Translations under genes and position numbers: made by a program | NCBI GenBank assembly: GCA_945874805.1 | Contig: CAMCJI010000006.1 | Span: 1 to 42,197, forward strand | Length of the DNA stretch: 42,197 bases | Direction of reading: 5' to 3' | Origin: Asaia bogorensis | Lineage (GTDB): Bacteria; Pseudomonadota; Alphaproteobacteria; Acetobacterales; Acetobacteraceae | Shown here: positions 10,310 to 18,500 of the stretch, in pieces | Numbering within the stretch: position 1 is the first letter of the stretch | How the letters are laid out: each line of letters starts with the position of its first letter | Notes under the pieces: model-generated | Seen by the model: only the letters and a program-made list of their open reading frames with translations | Told to the model about the DNA's origin: nothing | Databases searched by the model: none

Positions 10310-10821
10310 AGCAGGTGCCACGCCCGGTCCCGCTCGGCCATCACCGACGGCACCCCGGGCCAGTCAATCGCGAACGCCGGATCGTCCCACCGCGCGCCCC
10401 GCGCCGCGCCCGGCGCGTAGGGCGTGTCGATCGCGTAGAGTATCTCCGCCCCTTCGGTCAGCGTCAGAAACCCGTGCGCAAACCCTGGCGGGATCAGCAG
10501 GGCGTTATGCTCGCTGGCATCGAGCACGCAGCCGAACCAGCGATGCCGCGTCGGCCCGTCGCGCAGATCCACCGCCACATCGAACACCCGCCCCGCGGTC
10601 GCCCGCACCAGCTTGGTCTCGCCGTGCGGTGCAGCCTGCCAGTGCATCCCCCGCAAGGTCAGGGCGGCATGGTTGAAGGAGGCGCTGATCTGCGTTGGCA
10701 TAAATCCGACTGCGGCGAAATCCTCCACGCTCCACAACCGCGTGAAGAACCCTCGATCATCGGCATGCTTGGCCGGGCGCACCACGAACAGCCCGGCCAG
10801 CGGCGTCGGCTCGAAGATCAC
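10306..10821 (-). CDS. rfbC: dTDP-4-dehydrorhamnose 3,5-epimerase-like (RmlC family) sugar epimerase
   Basis: Cupin epimerase of 171 residues. Visible are DDRGFFTRLW (21-30), TLRGMHWQ with catalytic His60, GETKLVRATAGRVFDVAVDL (67-86), and IPPGFAHGFLTL (110-121). Where E. coli RmlC has NYYNP, this protein has TPYAP (133-137, Tyr135), so one of the paired tyrosines is a proline. It sits with rfbF and rfbG and not with rmlA/B/D, so its substrate is more likely a CDP-4-keto-6-deoxyhexose, with epimerisation at C3, C5 or both. The GTG start at 10821 overlaps the methyltransferase stop by four bases. Confidence 0.88.
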   Translation of the reverse strand: MIFEPTPLAGLFVVRPAKHADDRGFFTRLWSVEDFAAVGFMPTQISASFNHAALTLRGMHWQAAPHGETKLVRATAGRVFDVAVDLRDGPTRHRWFGCVLDASEHNALLIPPGFAHGFLTLTEGAEILYAIDTPYAPGAARGARWDDPAFAIDWPGVPSVMAERDRAWHLL

Positions 10822-12011
10822 GTGACCTCCCGCATGGCCGGCACCGCCACCCACAGCCGCGCCCGCCAGCCCGGCAGCGCCCGCAGCTCCGCGGCGATCT
10901 CGCCGGCGATGTTCCACGGCAGGATCAGCACGTCGTCCACCTCCAGATCGCGCAGCGCTTCCGGCGTCACCACTGGCACCCGGCTGCCCGGCAGCAGGCG
11001 CCCCTGCTTGGCCGGGTTGCGGTCGGCCACCGCTAGCAGGCCGGCCTCCCCTACCGCATTGAGGAAGGTGTTGCCCTTCGCCGCCGCCCCGTAGGCCGCC
11101 ACCCGCCCCCGCGTCGCGCGCCAGGCCCGAAACCCCTCGATGATCCCGCGCACCCGCGGCGCCAAACCGGTATAGCCCGCCGGCGTATCGAGCCCCGCCG
11201 CCGCTTCGTCTGCCCGCACCGAGGCGAGATCGCTCGGCCCGATCGGTGGCGTGCCAGCTGAGGCGAACACCCGCAGACTGCCGCCATGCGTCGCCACCCG
11301 TTCGACGCCGATGACCGCGAGTCCGTGCGCGCCCAGCACCTGCGTCAACGCATGCAGCGAGAAATAGGCGTAGTGTTCGTGATAGATCGTATCGAACTGC
11401 ACTCCCGCGATCAGGTTGAGCAGATGCGGCACCTCGATCGAAACCACCCCCGCCGGCCCCGCCAGCAGGGCCAACCCGGCGATGAAGTCGTTGATATCCG
11501 GCACATGCGCCAGCACGTTGTTGGCCACAACCAGATCGGCATGCCCGCGCGCAATGACGATCCTGTGCGCCACCTCGCGCCCGAAGAAGGCCACCAGCGT
11601 CGGCACCCCCAAGGCCGCCCGCGCCACGTTGGCCGCTGGTTCGACGCCGATGCACGGGATGCCGGCGGCGACGAAATTGCGCAGCAGATAGCCGTCGTTC
11701 GACGCGATCTCGGCGACGAAACTGGTTTTGTCCAACCCCAGCCGCCCGATGATATCGGCCGCGAATACCCGAGCGTGCTCAAGCCATGTCGAGGAGTAGG
11801 AGGAGAAATAGGCGTAGTCGGAAAAGATCGCCTGGGCATCGGCCACATGGTCCAGCTGCACCAGCAGGCAGGCCTCGCAGGCCATGGCGTTCAGCGGATA
11901 ACGCGGGTCCGGCGTGCCGGCATCGGCCAGATAGGAATTGGCGAGCGGCTGGCTGCCGAGGTCACAGAACGGGATCGACAGCGCGCCCCCGCAGAACCGG
12001 CAGCGGCTCAT
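10818..12011 (-). CDS. SAM-dependent sugar C-methyltransferase
   Basis: A 397-residue protein with the three-part architecture of NDP-sugar C-3 methyltransferases (TylCIII-like; Methyltransf_13, SAM core, Methyltransf_14). Residues 4-48 hold a CRFC...CEAC zinc site (Cys4, Cys7, Cys45, Cys48) and the conserved QPLANSY. The SAM-binding loop is VAEIASNDGYLL (99-110), followed by IGVEPAANVA. YHEHYAYFSLHAL carries the histidine/tyrosine cluster used in proton abstraction in this family, and GRVAAYGAAAKGNTFLN marks the C-terminal domain. It would methylate C3 of a 4-keto-6-deoxy sugar nucleotide. The ATG at 12011 overlaps the rfbG stop (ATGA). The methylated carbon is inferred from the family. Confidence 0.9.
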   Translation of the reverse strand: MSRCRFCGGALSIPFCDLGSQPLANSYLADAGTPDPRYPLNAMACEACLLVQLDHVADAQAIFSDYAYFSSYSSTWLEHARVFAADIIGRLGLDKTSFVAEIASNDGYLLRNFVAAGIPCIGVEPAANVARAALGVPTLVAFFGREVAHRIVIARGHADLVVANNVLAHVPDINDFIAGLALLAGPAGVVSIEVPHLLNLIAGVQFDTIYHEHYAYFSLHALTQVLGAHGLAVIGVERVATHGGSLRVFASAGTPPIGPSDLASVRADEAAAGLDTPAGYTGLAPRVRGIIEGFRAWRATRGRVAAYGAAAKGNTFLNAVGEAGLLAVADRNPAKQGRLLPGSRVPVVTPEALRDLEVDDVLILPWNIAGEIAAELRALPGWRARLWVAVPAMREVT

Positions 12012-13012
12012 CCCAACGCCTCCGCTACATCCCGGCGGCTTCGTGCGTCCATGTCCTCGCCCCGGCGCCAGGCGGCATACCAGGCGGCGGTAGCCGGCAC
12101 GGCTTCGATTCCGGCCCGCCAGCCGAGCGCGGATGCGGCCAGCGAGGGGTCGAGCGCGAGGCGGGCCGCCTCGGCGGGGGCGGGTGCGTGCCGCCAGGGC
12201 AGGGGGGTGGCGAAGGCCGTCTCGAAGGCCTCGATCAGCGCGGTCACGGCGAGCTCCTCGGCATCGGGTCCGAAATTCAGCGCCGGCGGGCCAGTGCCGG
12301 CCGCCAGCGCCTCGACATGCAGCAGATAGCCGATCAGCACGTCCAGCACATGCTGCCACGGCCGCGTCGCCTGCGGGTGGCGCAGCACCAAGGGCGCGCC
12401 GCCGATCGCGCGGACGAGGTCCGGCACCAGCCGCGTCGGCGCGAAATCACCGCCGCCGATGACGTTGCCGGCGCGCGCGGTGGCGACCGGCGGCAGGTCG
12501 GCAAAGCTCGACCGCCAGCTCGCCACCGCCAGTTCGCAGGCGGCTTTCGAGGCGCTGTAGGGATCGGCGCCGCCGAGCGGATCGGTCTCCACAAAGCGGC
12601 GGCCGGTGTTGTCGTTGCGATAGACCTTGTCGGTGGTGACGATCAGTGCCGCCCGGACCGAGGCCAGCCCGCGCAGCGCCTGCAGCACCGTGACGGTGCC
12701 GCCGAGGTTGGTGGCGAAGGTGCCGGCCGGGTTGGCAAACCCCTCCGGCACCAGCGCCTGGGCGGCGAGATGCAGCACCACCGTGGGCCGGGCGGCGCGG
12801 ATGATCGGCCCGGCATCGGCGATGTCGGCGAGATGGCTGTCCAGCCGCAGGCGCAGCAGGCCGAACAGCGAGAGGTCCGGCGGGGCGAGTGCCACGCCCG
12901 TCACCTCCGCGCCGAGGGCTTCGAGCATCAGCGCCAGCCACGCCCCCTTGAAGCCGGTATGCCCGGTCAGCAGCACCCGCTGCCCGGCCCAGAACCGGCG
13001 GTCCGGCCTCAC
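12008..13012 (-). CDS. rfbG: CDP-glucose 4,6-dehydratase
   Basis: Extended SDR of 334 residues (family about 350-360) that converts CDP-glucose to CDP-4-keto-6-deoxyglucose. It has the NAD-binding loop LLTGHTGFKGAWLALML (14-30), whose GHTGFKG form is characteristic of CDP-glucose dehydratases, then LHLAAQALVPEGF, VTTDKVYRND, and the catalytic YSASKAACELAVASWR segment. Further hallmarks are ARAGNVIGGGDFAPTRLVPD and HPQATRPWQHVLD. The GTG start at 13012 forms a GTGA overlap with the rfbF stop, so translation is coupled. Length and motifs are intact apart from a slightly short C-terminus. Confidence 0.94.
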   Translation of the reverse strand: MRPDRRFWAGQRVLLTGHTGFKGAWLALMLEALGAEVTGVALAPPDLSLFGLLRLRLDSHLADIADAGPIIRAARPTVVLHLAAQALVPEGFANPAGTFATNLGGTVTVLQALRGLASVRAALIVTTDKVYRNDNTGRRFVETDPLGGADPYSASKAACELAVASWRSSFADLPPVATARAGNVIGGGDFAPTRLVPDLVRAIGGAPLVLRHPQATRPWQHVLDVLIGYLLHVEALAAGTGPPALNFGPDAEELAVTALIEAFETAFATPLPWRHAPAPAEAARLALDPSLAASALGWRAGIEAVPATAAWYAAWRRGEDMDARSRRDVAEALG

Positions 13013-13785
13013 GCCCAGAGCTTCCACGGCGCGGCCCCGGTGGCCCAGAGGCGCTCCAGCGTGGTGCGGTCGCGCAGCGTGTCCATCGGCTGCCAGAAGC
13101 CGGGATGGTCGTAGGCGCGCAGCTCTCCTTCGGCGGCGAGGCTCTCCAGCGGTCCCGCCTCCCACACCGTCGCGTCGCCGGCCACCCGGTCGAGGGCTGC
13201 GGGCGAGAGCACGAAGAACCCGCCGTTGATGGTGCCGCCGCCGTCGCCGGCCGGCTTTTCGGTGAAGGCGCGCACGCTGTCCCCCTCGCGCTCCAGCGCG
13301 CCGAAGCGGCCGGGCGGGCGCACGGCGGTGACGGTGGCCAGCCGCCCATGCGCGCGGTGGAAGGCGACCAGGGCTGTGATGTCCACATCCGCCAGCCCGT
13401 CGCCATAGGTCATGCAGAACGCGTCCTCGCCGGCCAGGAACGGCGCGATGCGGCGCAGCCGGCCGCCGGTCTGCGTTGCCTCCCCGGTATCGACCAGCGT
13501 GACGCGCCACGGCTCGGCGGCGGTGCGGTGGAAATCGACCGACCCGGCGGCAAGATCGACCGTGACGTCGGCGTCGTGCAGCCGGTACTTGACGAAGTAT
13601 TCCTTGATCATGATGCCCTTGTAGCCGAGGCAGACGATGAACTCGCTGATCCCGTGCACAGCATAGAGCTTCATGATGTGCCACAGGATTGGCCGCCCGC
13701 CGATCTCCACCAGTGGCTTCGGGCGCAGCACCGTCTCCTCCATCAGCCGGGTGCCGAGGCCGCCGGCGAGGATCACCGCCTTCAT
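13009..13785 (-). CDS. rfbF: Glucose-1-phosphate cytidylyltransferase
   Basis: Makes CDP-glucose from glucose 1-phosphate and CTP, the committed step of CDP-deoxysugar synthesis. It is 258 residues, the family norm. Visible are the nucleotide loop MKAVILAGGLGTRLMEET, RPKPLVEIGGRPILWHIMK, GYKGIMIKEYF, the metal-binding FCMTYGDGLADVDI near Asp129, and FTEKPAGDGGGTINGGFFV. It is the first gene of a five-gene operon with all four junctions overlapping. The strong Shine-Dalgarno (GGAGGA, 13811-13816) is 25 bases from this ATG and better placed for a six-codon reading frame at 13802-13782 whose stop overlaps this start. Confidence 0.96.
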   Translation of the reverse strand: MKAVILAGGLGTRLMEETVLRPKPLVEIGGRPILWHIMKLYAVHGISEFIVCLGYKGIMIKEYFVKYRLHDADVTVDLAAGSVDFHRTAAEPWRVTLVDTGEATQTGGRLRRIAPFLAGEDAFCMTYGDGLADVDITALVAFHRAHGRLATVTAVRPPGRFGALEREGDSVRAFTEKPAGDGGGTINGGFFVLSPAALDRVAGDATVWEAGPLESLAAEGELRAYDHPGFWQPMDTLRDRTTLERLWATGAAPWKLWA

Positions 13786-13802
13786 TGCTGCGTCTCGATC
13801 AT
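13782..13802 (-). other. Six-codon mini-ORF overlapping the rfbF start
   Basis: ATG at 13802 opens a six-codon frame (MIETQQ) that ends in a TGA sharing bases with the rfbF ATG (ATGA). A GGAGGA at 13816-13811 stands eight bases before its ATG, ideal ribosome-binding spacing, while rfbF itself has no close Shine-Dalgarno. The layout suggests rfbF is translated by termination-reinitiation after this leader frame. It could also be coincidence. Confidence 0.4.
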
Positions 13803-13912
13803 CTGGCGGCTCCTCCGTGCGTCAGGCTTGCCGTGTGCGCCCGCCTGGGCCTTGATGCAAACCGCATCGGCCGCCGGACGCAAGCGGCAAGACACGGATG
13901 AGGAGAGGGGCG

Positions 13913-15370
13913 ATGCAGGTGGCGTGGCGGAACCTGTCGGACGGTGTGGCGGCGCAGGCGCTGCGCGCGCCCGCCTCCCCCGCGCTTCTGGCCGGGCGCA
14001 CCGCGCTCAGCTACGCGCGGCTGGCGGAGCTGATCCAGCGCTGTGCGGTCCATTTGGCCGCGCTGGGCGTGCAGCCGGGCGAGGTCGCGGCGGTGGCCCT
14101 GCCGACCGGGGTGCCGGCGATCGTGCTGACGCTCGGCCTGCTGCGGCTGGGTGCGATTCCGCTGCCGCTGGCGCCCGATGCCGGGGCGGAGGCTGCATCG
14201 GCCGCGCATCTGTTCTGCGGCCCGCGCGAGGCGGAGGTCGCGGGCCCGCGCTGCCACCATGTCGGGCCCGAATGGCTCGGCGCGGCGGATGCGCGGCGTG
14301 GCGATGTGCGCCTCGCCCGCCCGGCGGACGCGGTGCATCTGCTCAACCCCGTTCGCCCCGGCGAGGCCGGGCCGCTGGCCGTGGAGGTGACGCTCCGGCA
14401 GATGCTGGCCCGGGTGGCGGCGGCGCTGGCCCTGTTCCCGGCAATCTACGATCCCGCGCGCCCCGCCCGGCTGATACTGCCGCCCGGCATGCCCCTGGCC
14501 GCCGCACTGCTGTTCGCCCTGCCGCAGATCGCCTGTGGCGGGCCGCTGCTGCTGCCGGCCGGCAGCCTCGCGGCGGCACTGGCGGAGACGGAGGACGCCG
14601 CCTGCCCGCTCAGCGCCCCGGCCTGCCGACGCCTGCTCGCCGATGCAGCGGCCGGGCCACGCTTTGGCAGGCTGCGCGGCCTGATGGTGGCGACCCAGGG
14701 CCTGGAGCCCGGCTTCGCCGCGACAATCGCCGAGGGCCTGACCCCGCATGTCAGCCATTTCCTCGCCGATCCCGCCGGCGGCTTCCTGCTCGCGGCGGCA
14801 GCGGCGGAGCCGCTGCGCCCGCCGCCCGGCCTGTGGGCGGAGGTGTCGGACGGGCAGGGCCGGATGCTGCCGCCTGGCCAGCCCGGCCATCTCCGCCTGC
14901 GTGGCATGGCTGTATCGCACGCGCTGCATCGCCAGCCGGCGGCCGCGGCGGCGCTGGGCCTGCGGGGCGGCTGGCTGGCCCCGGGCGACCTCGCGGAGGC
15001 GGCGGCGGATGGCGGCATCACCCTGCTCGGCCCCACTTGCGATGTGGCATCCCGGCGTGGGGCGGAGGTGTTCACCCTGGCCGTCGAACGGGCGCTGGCC
15101 GGGCATCCCGCGGTCGCCGCGGTGGCGGCGGTGCGGGCGCGCACCTCGGCGCAGGCCGTGGCTTTCATCGTGCCGGACGGGCCTTCGGCGCCCGAGGCGC
15201 TGCGCCGGCATATCGCCAGCCGCGTGCCTGCCGCCGGCGCGCCGGACCGCGTTCAGTTCCTGCGCGCCCTGCCGCGCACGACGGCCGGCGCGGTAGACCG
15301 CGTGCGGCTATCGGTAATGGCGGATATCGAAACAGTGTCAGGACAAAAAACGACGGATAGCCGGGCGTAA
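13913..15370 (+). CDS. Degenerate AMP-binding (acyl-CoA ligase-like) protein, probably inactive as an adenylating enzyme
   Basis: A 485-residue protein with the overall layout of the ANL (acyl-CoA synthetase) superfamily but with eroded catalytic motifs. The N-terminus has the usual LSYARLAELIQRCAVHLAALGV (32-53). The aligned P-loop region (143-155) reads LLNPVRPGEAGPL in place of TSGTTGxPKG. GDL is kept (358-360), but the invariant Arg that follows is lost (LLGPTCD, 371-377). The A10 motif is LPRTTAGAV (453-461), with Ala460 where the catalytic Lys should be. The fold, including the C-terminal RGAEVFTLAVERALAGHPAV segment, seems intact. AGGAGAGG just upstream favours ATG 13913 over ATG 13898. 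It is divergent from rfbF and 214 bp upstream of the giant RTX gene. Function unknown. Confidence 0.75.
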   Translation: MQVAWRNLSDGVAAQALRAPASPALLAGRTALSYARLAELIQRCAVHLAALGVQPGEVAAVALPTGVPAIVLTLGLLRLGAIPLPLAPDAGAEAASAAHLFCGPREAEVAGPRCHHVGPEWLGAADARRGDVRLARPADAVHLLNPVRPGEAGPLAVEVTLRQMLARVAAALALFPAIYDPARPARLILPPGMPLAAALLFALPQIACGGPLLLPAGSLAAALAETEDAACPLSAPACRRLLADAAAGPRFGRLRGLMVATQGLEPGFAATIAEGLTPHVSHFLADPAGGFLLAAAAAEPLRPPPGLWAEVSDGQGRMLPPGQPGHLRLRGMAVSHALHRQPAAAAALGLRGGWLAPGDLAEAAADGGITLLGPTCDVASRRGAEVFTLAVERALAGHPAVAAVAAVRARTSAQAVAFIVPDGPSAPEALRRHIASRVPAAGAPDRVQFLRALPRTTAGAVDRVRLSVMADIETVSGQKTTDSRA

Positions 15371-15395
15371 ACGACTGACCGCAGCGTCCGGTTTA

Positions 15396-15424
15396 TTGAC
15401 ATTTATCGAGTTATTTATTAATTT
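15396..15424 (+). promoter_or_regulatory. Predicted promoter of the giant RTX gene
   Basis: An AT-rich island at 15391-15430, exceptional in this GC-rich DNA, holds a consensus -35 TTGACA (15396-15401). After a 17-bp spacer comes a weak -10 TAATTT (15419-15424); TATTAA at 15416-15421 is an alternative. A start around 15431 would give a 5' leader of about 150 nt before the ATG at 15585. Confidence 0.55.
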
Positions 15425-15431
15425 GTATGTT

Positions 15432-15448
15432 GCCGGTTTCATACCGGC
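15432..15448 (+). promoter_or_regulatory. Inverted repeat at the predicted mRNA 5' end
   Basis: GCCGGT-ttcat-ACCGGC is a perfect 6-bp inverted repeat with a 5-nt loop, directly downstream of the predicted -10. It could be an operator or a stabilising 5' hairpin of the 22.5-kb message. No T-run follows, so it is not an intrinsic terminator for the upstream gene. Confidence 0.45.
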
Positions 15449-15584
15449 CAGCCGATCGAAGGCGATTGGGGCATCGCGACGGTGCTACGGCGGAGGTGGC
15501 CATCGCCAGCGCCAGAGGTCGCAGTTTGAGGACGAGGTTCGGGCGCGGCCGATCAACGACCGTGCCGTTGCGGGAGATTTTATC

Positions 15585-18500
15585 ATGTCCCCCATCGACG
15601 GTACAACAGTCGACGACTCCCTGCCCGGAACAGTCGGCGATGACAGTCTGCGGGGCCTCGCCGGCGCCGATACGCTGTTCGGCGATGACGGCAACGACAG
15701 CCTCAACGGCGGACCGGGTGGCGACAGTCTCGATGGCGGCGCCGGCAGCAACATCGTCGATGCGTCGGACGCACCCGCCGCGGTGGCCATCGACCTTTCG
15801 ACCCAGCGTCTGGCGGGTAGCGACGGCGAGGACACGCTGGCCAATATCGGCGGTGCCGTTGGCTCGGCCTTCGCCGACACGATAATCGGCGATGCGGCGG
15901 CGAACCTGTTTTCCGGCGGCACCGGCCGCGACGTCCTGACCGGCGGCGAGGGTGAGGACACGATCGAGGGTGGCGATGGCGGCGATGTCATCTACGGCAA
16001 CCTCGGCGCAGGACCCATATTTACGAATCTGGCCGAGAGCTACCTCACGCACGGCAACACCCTGGTCAACGGCCTCGGCGGCACCGCGGGCTTCGGTGAG
16101 AACGCCATCCCGGTGGGGGACGACAACAACTTCGGCCCGGTCGACATCACCGCCGTGTTCGGCGGTGCCTCGCTGAATTTCGCCGGGCTGATGATCGCGT
16201 CGATGAGCATCAGCACGAATGGCTGGATGAGCTTCAACTCCGGCGGCTTCATCGCTGGCTACAACAAGGATCTTGATACGCGGGCCGGCGCGCACAGTGC
16301 CAGCCCCGGCGGGACCTCCACCGGCGCCAACCGGGTCTGGTACGACCTCGACATCCCCAACCATACCGTCACCGTCACCTGGGACGATGTTGGCCAGTAT
16401 TCCTTCGGCACCGCCAACCACGCCTTCCAGATCCAGTTGATCGGCGACGGGTTGGGCAGCGGGCAATTCGCCCTGGTATTGCGCCATGAGGTGATTTCGA
16501 CCGCCGGCGGGTCTGTCTCGGTCACCAACGGGCTGAGCTATAGCCAGCAGATTTTCACGTCGTACTCACAGTTGGCCACCGCGCTGGGGAATACCGGGGT
16601 CGCCGGGCTGAACGTTTTTCCGCAGTATTCCGACATCCCGAACTTCGCAATCGGGGCGGCCAACCTGCTGGACGGCGGCAACGGCGACGACCTCATCTAC
16701 GGCGCCGGCGCGGCCGACACGCTGCTCGGCGGGTCGGGCAAGGATACCCTGATCGGCGGCGCTAGCGGAGACAGCCTGGACGGCGGCGCGGGCGGTTCGG
16801 ACGTCGCCTCCTACGGCCATGACACCCAGGGGGTCAGCGTCGATCTCTCGACGGGCCTGGCCACCGATGGCTGGGGTGGCACGGATACGTTGGTTGGGAT
16901 TGAAGACGTCCATGGGTCCGGCTTTGCCGACACGATCATCGGCGACGGTGGCGCCAACGTGCTCGGTGGCGGGGCCGGCAGCGATTCGATCGATGGTGGC
17001 GCCGGCGATGACACCATCGGCGGCGGCGGCGGCAACAACACCCTGGCCGGCGGCAGCGGGGTCAACACGCTGAGCTTCAGCGGCGCCAATGCCAGCGTTA
17101 CGGTCAATCTTGCAACCGGCAGCGCCACCAATGCCGGCGGCGGCACCGATCAGCTTTCCGGCTTCCAGAACATCATCGGCTCGGGCTTCAGCGACAGCCT
17201 GACCGGCGATGGCGGCGACAACGTCTTCCGCGGCGGTGCCGGCCCCGACACAATCAATGGCGGCGGCGGGCGGAACCGGACCGACTACACCGGCACCATC
17301 GGCACCGTGTATGCCGATCTTGCGTCCGGCTTCGCGACCGATGGGTTCGGCAGCGGCGATCAGTTGAGCAACATCCAGGACGTCACCGGCGGCGCCCTCG
17401 AGGATGAGCTGCTCGGCGATGGCGCGGCCAACCACCTGATCGGCGGCGGCGGGTCCGACCAGCTGACCGGGCGCGGCGGGGATGACACGCTGGAAGGCGA
17501 CGGCAGCGCCATCGCCAGCTACGAGAGCGCCACCGTCGCGATCACCGCCGACCTCGCGGCCGGCACCGCCACCGACGGCGAAGGCGGCACGGATTCGCTC
17601 ATCGGCATCTCCGCCGTGGCGGGTGGCACGGGCGACGACACCCTGCTCGGCGACGCGGCGGACAATACGCTGAGCGGCTTTGCCGGAGATGACAGCCTGG
17701 ACGGCCGCGGCGGCATCAACACCGCCTGGTACCAGAACAGCGCCGGCGGAGAGAGCGGCAGCGGCCCCCTGACCACGCCCGGCGTCATCGTCGACCTCTC
17801 GCTCGGCGCCGCCACCGATGCGTTCGGCGGCCACGACACGCTGTCCGGCATGCAGAACGTCATGGGATCCCGCGGCAATGACCTGCTGATCGGCGACGCC
17901 AGCGCGAACATGCTCACCGGCGGCGGCGGAGACGATACGATCGGCGGCGGGGCCGGCGCCGACACGCTGGACGGTGGCGAGGGCTCCGGCGACGTCCTTT
18001 CCTACCGCGAGGCCGGAGTGGGGGTGGCGGTCGATCTGGCCGCCGGAACCGGGACGGCCGGTGGCGCCACGGATTCGCTGAGCGGCTTCGAGCGGGTGAT
18101 CGGCTCGGCGCATGGCGACACCCTGCTGGGCGATGCGGCCGACAACACGCTCTCGGGCGGTGGTGGCAGTGACAGCATGGACGGCCGCGGCGGACAGAAC
18201 GCCGCCTTCTACGGGTTCGACACGGCCGGCGGCATCACCGTCTACCTCACCGCCGGGCGGGCAACCCAGGCCGGCGGCTCGACAGACACGCTGGTGGGCT
18301 TCCAGGGCGTCGAGGGCACGGATTTCGCCGACACGCTGCTGGGTGATGAGGGTGCGAACAGTCTGATCGGCGGCCTCGGCGATGACAGCATCGCCGGTTT
18401 GGGCGGCGACGACACCCTCGGCGGCGGGGGAGGCAGCAACACGCTGGACGGCGGCACCGGGTTCAACGCCGTCACCTATGAGGAAGCGGCCGGGGCGGTG

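Noticed and set aside
13105-15360. 751-residue plus-strand frame overlapping rfbF and the ANL-like gene
   Set aside because: It crosses two supported genes in other frames and yields Arg/Gly/Ala-rich low-complexity protein without motifs.
15396-15584. TTG-initiated 63-residue N-terminal extension of the RTX protein
   Set aside because: The TTG is part of the consensus -35 TTGACA, the extension has no RTX character, and ATG 15585 has a proper ribosome-binding site.
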